A stretch of DNA of 64,000 bases from Larkinella sp. C7 (GTDB lineage Bacteria > Bacteroidota > Bacteroidia > Cytophagales > Spirosomataceae). Below the pieces are notes generated by a model, which was given only the letters and a program-made list of their open reading frames with translations, did no database searches and was not told where the DNA came from. Shown here one piece after another: positions 60,787 through 64,000 of the stretch; within the stretch, counting starts at the first letter, position 1, and each line of letters starts with the position of its first letter. Both the position numbers and the translations under genes were made by a program. The stretch covers positions 124,001 to 188,000 of the forward strand of contig NZ_VBSL01000001.1 in NCBI RefSeq assembly GCF_006149005.1, in the 5' to 3' direction.

Positions 60787-61734
60787 ATGAAGATCCAACT
60801 CCTGGTAATTCAGTTGTGCTTGCTACTGGTGCTGACGGAGGGGCAATCCGGTTTCGCCCAGACCTCGGAATTTGAGGCAACCAGTCCACCCTTCCGGTTT
60901 GATATTCGAAAAACCGGCCCCCGCCCCCCCGTGCATTCGACCGCGATCAGCACCACCAGTCCCCCATACCATTTCAATATCCGACCGCTCTCGAACCGGC
61001 GGCTGGGCCCGAACAGCCATGTTCTGCTGGTTGCCAATGAGAAATACGACGACGAGCGGTTTCGGGATCTGCCCGACGCCACCTTTGATGCTGCAGAAAT
61101 CGGCAAAATCCTGAAAGACCGGTTTGGGTTTCGGACGGACCTGCTTCTGAATGCGACTCGTCGCCAACTTGAAATCAAACTACAGGAACTGAACAAACGA
61201 AGCTGGCAACCGAACGAACAATTGCTGATCTACATTTCGGGGCATGGTGAACAGGACAACGGGCAAGGTTACCTGATTATGAAGGATTCCGACAAAGATG
61301 ATCAAAACAATTATTTCCCAATGGCTTATCTAAAAAGCCTGGTAGACCGGCACAAGTGCAAGCATATCCTGCTGATACTGGATACCTGCTATGGAGGAGC
61401 CATCAGCCACACTTCGCGGTCAGGCGGAGATGGTCCACTGAAGCCAACCGCCTGCGAGGAATGGCGCAAAGACCTGAACGCTTATTTTTCCTGCGTCATA
61501 AAGGACCAGACCCGGCTGTACCTGTCGTCCGGTAGCCTGGACGTAGTGCGGGGTGGGCGGAAAGGGGAGCATTCGCCGTTTGCAAAAAGTTTGCTGCAAA
61601 AGTTATCGGACACCACCGAAAGTACGACTAAAACCGTATCCATTTCTGAACTGATACCGCATCTCGCAAAAGACAATCCGCAGTTGACGTTTACCAGCGA
61701 AGCCGAGGGCGGCTTTCTTTTCGTAGCTTACTAA
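60787..61734 (+). CDS. Secreted caspase-like (C14) peptidase
   Basis: A 315-residue protein with signal peptide MKIQLLVIQLCLLLVLTEG. The mature N-terminus has two copies of a short motif, TSPPFRFDIRK and TSPPYHFNIRP, about 25 residues apart. Then comes a caspase p20-like domain: LLVANEKYDDERFRDLPDATFDAAEIGKILKDRFGF, the catalytic His in LLIYISGHGEQDN (His153) and the catalytic Cys in LLILDTCYGGA (Cys201). A p10-like segment with LYLSSGSLDVVRGGRKGEHSPFAKSLLQKL follows. Export of a caspase fold suggests action in the periplasm or at the surface. It begins a run of genes for secreted proteins in one direction. Confidence 0.85.
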   Translation: MKIQLLVIQLCLLLVLTEGQSGFAQTSEFEATSPPFRFDIRKTGPRPPVHSTAISTTSPPYHFNIRPLSNRRLGPNSHVLLVANEKYDDERFRDLPDATFDAAEIGKILKDRFGFRTDLLLNATRRQLEIKLQELNKRSWQPNEQLLIYISGHGEQDNGQGYLIMKDSDKDDQNNYFPMAYLKSLVDRHKCKHILLILDTCYGGAISHTSRSGGDGPLKPTACEEWRKDLNAYFSCVIKDQTRLYLSSGSLDVVRGGRKGEHSPFAKSLLQKLSDTTESTTKTVSISELIPHLAKDNPQLTFTSEAEGGFLFVAY

Positions 61735-61767
61735 AACCAACCAGAACCACAATTTTCACCGTCTCTT

Positions 61768-62595
61768 ATGAAAGCACTCTACCATTTACTAGTCTGTTTC
61801 GGCTTGCTAACCGGACTCACTACCTGCAAAGACCGCGATAATGATTCCGATTCAGCCGAACCGCTGGCCGTTATTGAAACCGCGATCCCAAACGGTTTAA
61901 TTCCGGGTTCGGCCCTAACACTGAAAGGGCGAAATTTTCTGACCGTCACGTCGGTCAAACTGGCCAATACGACGATTCCGGCCAGTGACTTCATCCGCAC
62001 GGCTCCCGACGAGTTATCTTTCAAAGTGCCGATGGGCACGACTGCTGGCAAAATCTGCGTAGTCAACCAGAACGGGCAGGGCGAATGGAAGGACATGGCC
62101 CTGATCACCAGCGGAGTATTAACAGCCGACAATGTGGGTGTAAACGTCGGCAGCCTGGTGCAGGGTTACTACAGTGATGCCTGTTCTCCGCAGTGGTTTA
62201 TGTACTGTCTCAATGGATCGTGTCTAATCTATCGACGTCATACACGCACCGTACCAGTTGGTGCCCCTGCCGGAGCAACCTGTGAAAAATACTATTCTGT
62301 CGAACAGATTTCGGGCTCCAGCTATGAAGTATACCCGAACGAGAAGGTAACGCTGAAATTCGAGTTAAAAAAGAACAGTCAGGAATACACCGGTATGGTC
62401 ATCATGGTCATGAATGGAACGACTTTTCTGGGTAATATGGTGAAGAAAGCAAGTGGCGGCAGTATCATCGGATATTCAGTTGCGGATGGTCAGACGCTGA
62501 AACTTTGCAACCCTTATCCCAATCCACCTTCTGGGTTTTACGGGCAGCCCGCACAGCTTTGTGCCGAGTTTAAACCCTGTACCAACTGCCAGTGA
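61768..62595 (+). CDS. Lipoprotein with IPT/TIG domain
   Basis: A 275-residue protein with a lipobox-like site (LLTGLTTCKDRD, Cys near residue 20), so probably lipid-anchored. Residues about 30-110 form a TIG-type Ig-like domain (IPNGLIPGSALTLKGRNFLTVTSVKLANTTIP). The C-terminal half is Cys-rich (DACSPQWFMYCLNGSCLIY; LCAEFKPCTNCQ), likely disulfide-bonded. It starts 33 nt after the caspase-like gene and 15 nt before the next, indicating an operon. Binding partner or substrate is unknown. Confidence 0.75.
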   Translation: MKALYHLLVCFGLLTGLTTCKDRDNDSDSAEPLAVIETAIPNGLIPGSALTLKGRNFLTVTSVKLANTTIPASDFIRTAPDELSFKVPMGTTAGKICVVNQNGQGEWKDMALITSGVLTADNVGVNVGSLVQGYYSDACSPQWFMYCLNGSCLIYRRHTRTVPVGAPAGATCEKYYSVEQISGSSYEVYPNEKVTLKFELKKNSQEYTGMVIMVMNGTTFLGNMVKKASGGSIIGYSVADGQTLKLCNPYPNPPSGFYGQPAQLCAEFKPCTNCQ

Positions 62596-62610
62596 CAACC
62601 AAAAATTCCC

Positions 62611-63498
62611 GTGAAAATCCTCTTCGTTTTCGGTATAGGCTTGCTGATGGTTACGAGTGGTTCTGCGCAGCAAAGCCGCCAACAACGGCTCGATTCGTTG
62701 TATACCGAACCTTTCCAGAATCCGACGGTATCGGCGGTTCTGTTGCCCCAGGGCTATGTGGAACTCAACAATACAGCCGCGCTTCAGACCACAAATCGGC
62801 TTTTCAACGGTGAATCCCGGCCTGAAAAGCTCAACGCGCGGGTCAGCACCTTCAGCGACCTGTTTCAGGTCACCTACGGTATATCTAAATCGGGCCGGTT
62901 TAACCTGGGCCTTGACCTGCTCTACAACCGGTTTCGAGTAGACCTCGACCCGGCTTCTGCGCCCTGGAAAGTTTTCGGTAGCGACTCGGCACTGTCGCAG
63001 GCCAGTTCCTTCAATACCCTCGGAGCGCGGTTTCGGTGGAAGCCCAAAGGCATTCCGGATGCCCGCCAGTTTGTGGTACAGGGGTTTCTTTACCAACCGA
63101 TTTACAAACCGCGCGAAAGCCAGACGAGTTTCCGGCTTCAGGTGGTGACGGTTTTTGACCTGGGTCCATATATTTATCTCTATGCCCAAGCGGGTATAGG
63201 GTATGCCATTCCTAAAAATAACCTTTCCGGATCGTTATCCCTACCAGTCACAACGGTGTTGCAATACCAGTTAAAGCCCACCATTGGCCTGCTGGGTGTG
63301 ATGACCCACGCAATGTCGTTTGGCAAAACCGGCGAAACATCTACCCGGCTCACCGCCTTCGGCACCCAACTCGGAGCCGGTTTGCAGGTTCAGCCTTCGC
63401 TGCGAATCGGCGTCAACGTTTTTTATACCCGGTATCTGCTGGGGAAAAATTCCGGTGCTTTCGATACGATTACACTGGGAATCCGCTCTATTATCTAG
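62611..63498 (+). CDS. Predicted outer membrane protein, unknown function
   Basis: A 295-residue protein starting at GTG 62611, with signal peptide VKILFVFGIGLLMVTSGSA. The mature sequence alternates amphipathic strands typical of a small outer-membrane barrel (VTYGISKSGRFNLGLDLLYNRFRVDL, FNTLGARFRWKPKG, IYLYAQAGIGYAIPK, LTAFGTQLGAGLQVQP, IGVNVFYTRYLLGK) and ends in an aliphatic LGIRSII. I do not recognise a named family. It belongs to the run started by the caspase-like gene. Confidence 0.7.
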   Translation: MKILFVFGIGLLMVTSGSAQQSRQQRLDSLYTEPFQNPTVSAVLLPQGYVELNNTAALQTTNRLFNGESRPEKLNARVSTFSDLFQVTYGISKSGRFNLGLDLLYNRFRVDLDPASAPWKVFGSDSALSQASSFNTLGARFRWKPKGIPDARQFVVQGFLYQPIYKPRESQTSFRLQVVTVFDLGPYIYLYAQAGIGYAIPKNNLSGSLSLPVTTVLQYQLKPTIGLLGVMTHAMSFGKTGETSTRLTAFGTQLGAGLQVQPSLRIGVNVFYTRYLLGKNSGAFDTITLGIRSII

Positions 63499-63528
63499 AA
63501 ACGTTCAGAACTTAAAAAACGTCAATCG

Positions 63529-64000
63529 ATGAAAAAAACGCCTGGTTTTCAGATAATTACAAAGGTGATAATTCTGATAAGTCTACTGGCCGGAAGCGTT
63601 TCTGCACAGGTCCAGCCCGACAGTGCAACGCAGTTCGTTATTGTAAAAGGAACCGTCGATTCAAGTTACCACCCGCGGGCCGGGGTGTTGATATCAGCCC
63701 AACGATCCGGCAAAACCACCCGGACGGATGGGGTTGGCAAATATGAATTGCTGATCCTGCGCACAGACACGCTGACGTTTACCTACTCCGGTATGCCAGT
63801 GCGCTCCTACGCCTTTTTCCAATTGACCGGTGATGTAGCCCTTTCGTTTGATCTGGTGACCGGTGAAGGGAAGCAAGTCGCCATCGAAAATGACAAGGGC
63901 GATGCCCAAACCGTCGATCAAAACGCGCTGCCGATGTTCCCCTGGCCGGTTCCGCAACCTTCCGCCCGGTATACCCTTGAAGACCGCTATTTCGCAACCG
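63529..64000 (+). CDS. Secreted protein with carboxypeptidase-like regulatory domain (partial, cut by window end)
   Basis: The reading frame from ATG 63529 stays open to the end of the window (157 codons). It begins with a signal peptide (residues about 8-26, IITKVIILISLLAGSVSAQ) and a CarboxypepD_reg-like Ig fold: FVIVKGTVDSSYHPRAGVLISAQRSGKTTRTDGVGKYELLIL, then DTLTFTYSGMPVRSY. In Bacteroidota such a domain often precedes a TonB plug and barrel or another surface module. The rest is missing, so the whole protein cannot be classified. It is 30 nt after the outer-membrane gene, in the same direction. Confidence 0.75.
   Translation, partial: MKKTPGFQIITKVIILISLLAGSVSAQVQPDSATQFVIVKGTVDSSYHPRAGVLISAQRSGKTTRTDGVGKYELLILRTDTLTFTYSGMPVRSYAFFQLTGDVALSFDLVTGEGKQVAIENDKGDAQTVDQNALPMFPWPVPQPSARYTLEDRYFAT

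Overview
The window looks like a chromosomal segment of a Bacteroidota bacterium of the order Cytophagales, most like the Spirosomaceae (Spirosoma/Larkinella type). The reasons are: T9SS type A sorting tails on secreted proteins, a hybrid two-component regulator of the HTCS type, Bacteroidota promoters of the form TTTG-N19-TAnnTTTG, near absence of Shine-Dalgarno sites, a two-subunit methylmalonyl-CoA mutase, and a moderately GC-rich genome with AT-rich intergenic gaps. The genus is an inference. No tRNA, rRNA, CRISPR array, prophage or intact insertion sequence was seen.

Layout. 1-10 kb: L-rhamnose mutarotase, a P-type cation ATPase, a GH88/GH105 unsaturated-uronyl hydrolase and a 1359-residue HTCS regulator. 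9.8-16.8 kb: a TetR repressor followed by TolC, an HlyD-type lipoprotein, two ABC ATPases and two ABC-2 permeases, which together form one tripartite exporter operon. 16.9-25.3 kb: a sugar-acid MFS transporter, an unusual NodB-deacetylase/GH39 fusion, a GH106 alpha-L-rhamnosidase and glycerol-3-phosphate dehydrogenase. 25.4-35.5 kb: LysR regulator, acyltransferase 3, small membrane protein, DUF3500 protein, citrate synthase, RecA, an outer-membrane protein, a predicted metallo-aminopeptidase and a DUF3108 protein. 35.5-43.7 kb: dnaA with two tandem FemAB/GNAT-like genes behind it, methylmalonyl-CoA mutase small and large subunits, and a Uma2 nuclease. 43.7-59.8 kb: WapI-like protein, lone receiver domain, PhnP-like hydrolase, cellobiose 2-epimerase-type protein, RqcH/NFACT, BNR-4 protein, M1 aminopeptidase, DUF4230, miaA, a VapBC-like pair, rhodanese, a T9SS cargo protein, a PASTA protein, riboflavin synthase, an FdtA-like cupin and a DUF1684 protein. 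59.8-64.0 kb: an extracytoplasmic caspase-like protease with secreted and outer-membrane partners; the last gene runs off the edge.

The rhamnose mutarotase, GH105, GH106, GH39 fusion, hexuronate-type MFS and HTCS point to use of rhamnose- and uronate-containing polysaccharides such as pectin side chains. No SusC/SusD pair is present here.

The most unusual signal is a set of long, quasi-palindromic intergenic elements. Each is built from several slightly varied short words (for example GAATATCGAATAGCGAA or CAGAGTTAATCGGAGA) laid out as inverted repeats of roughly 50-170 bp. At least five word families appear in this one window, mostly at gene ends. In two places the same words have entered coding sequence: a loop of the methylmalonyl-CoA mutase small subunit and the C-terminus plus stop codon of MiaA. 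A second signal is that three exact -7 promoter boxes lie only 3-6 nt from start codons, predicting leaderless mRNAs.
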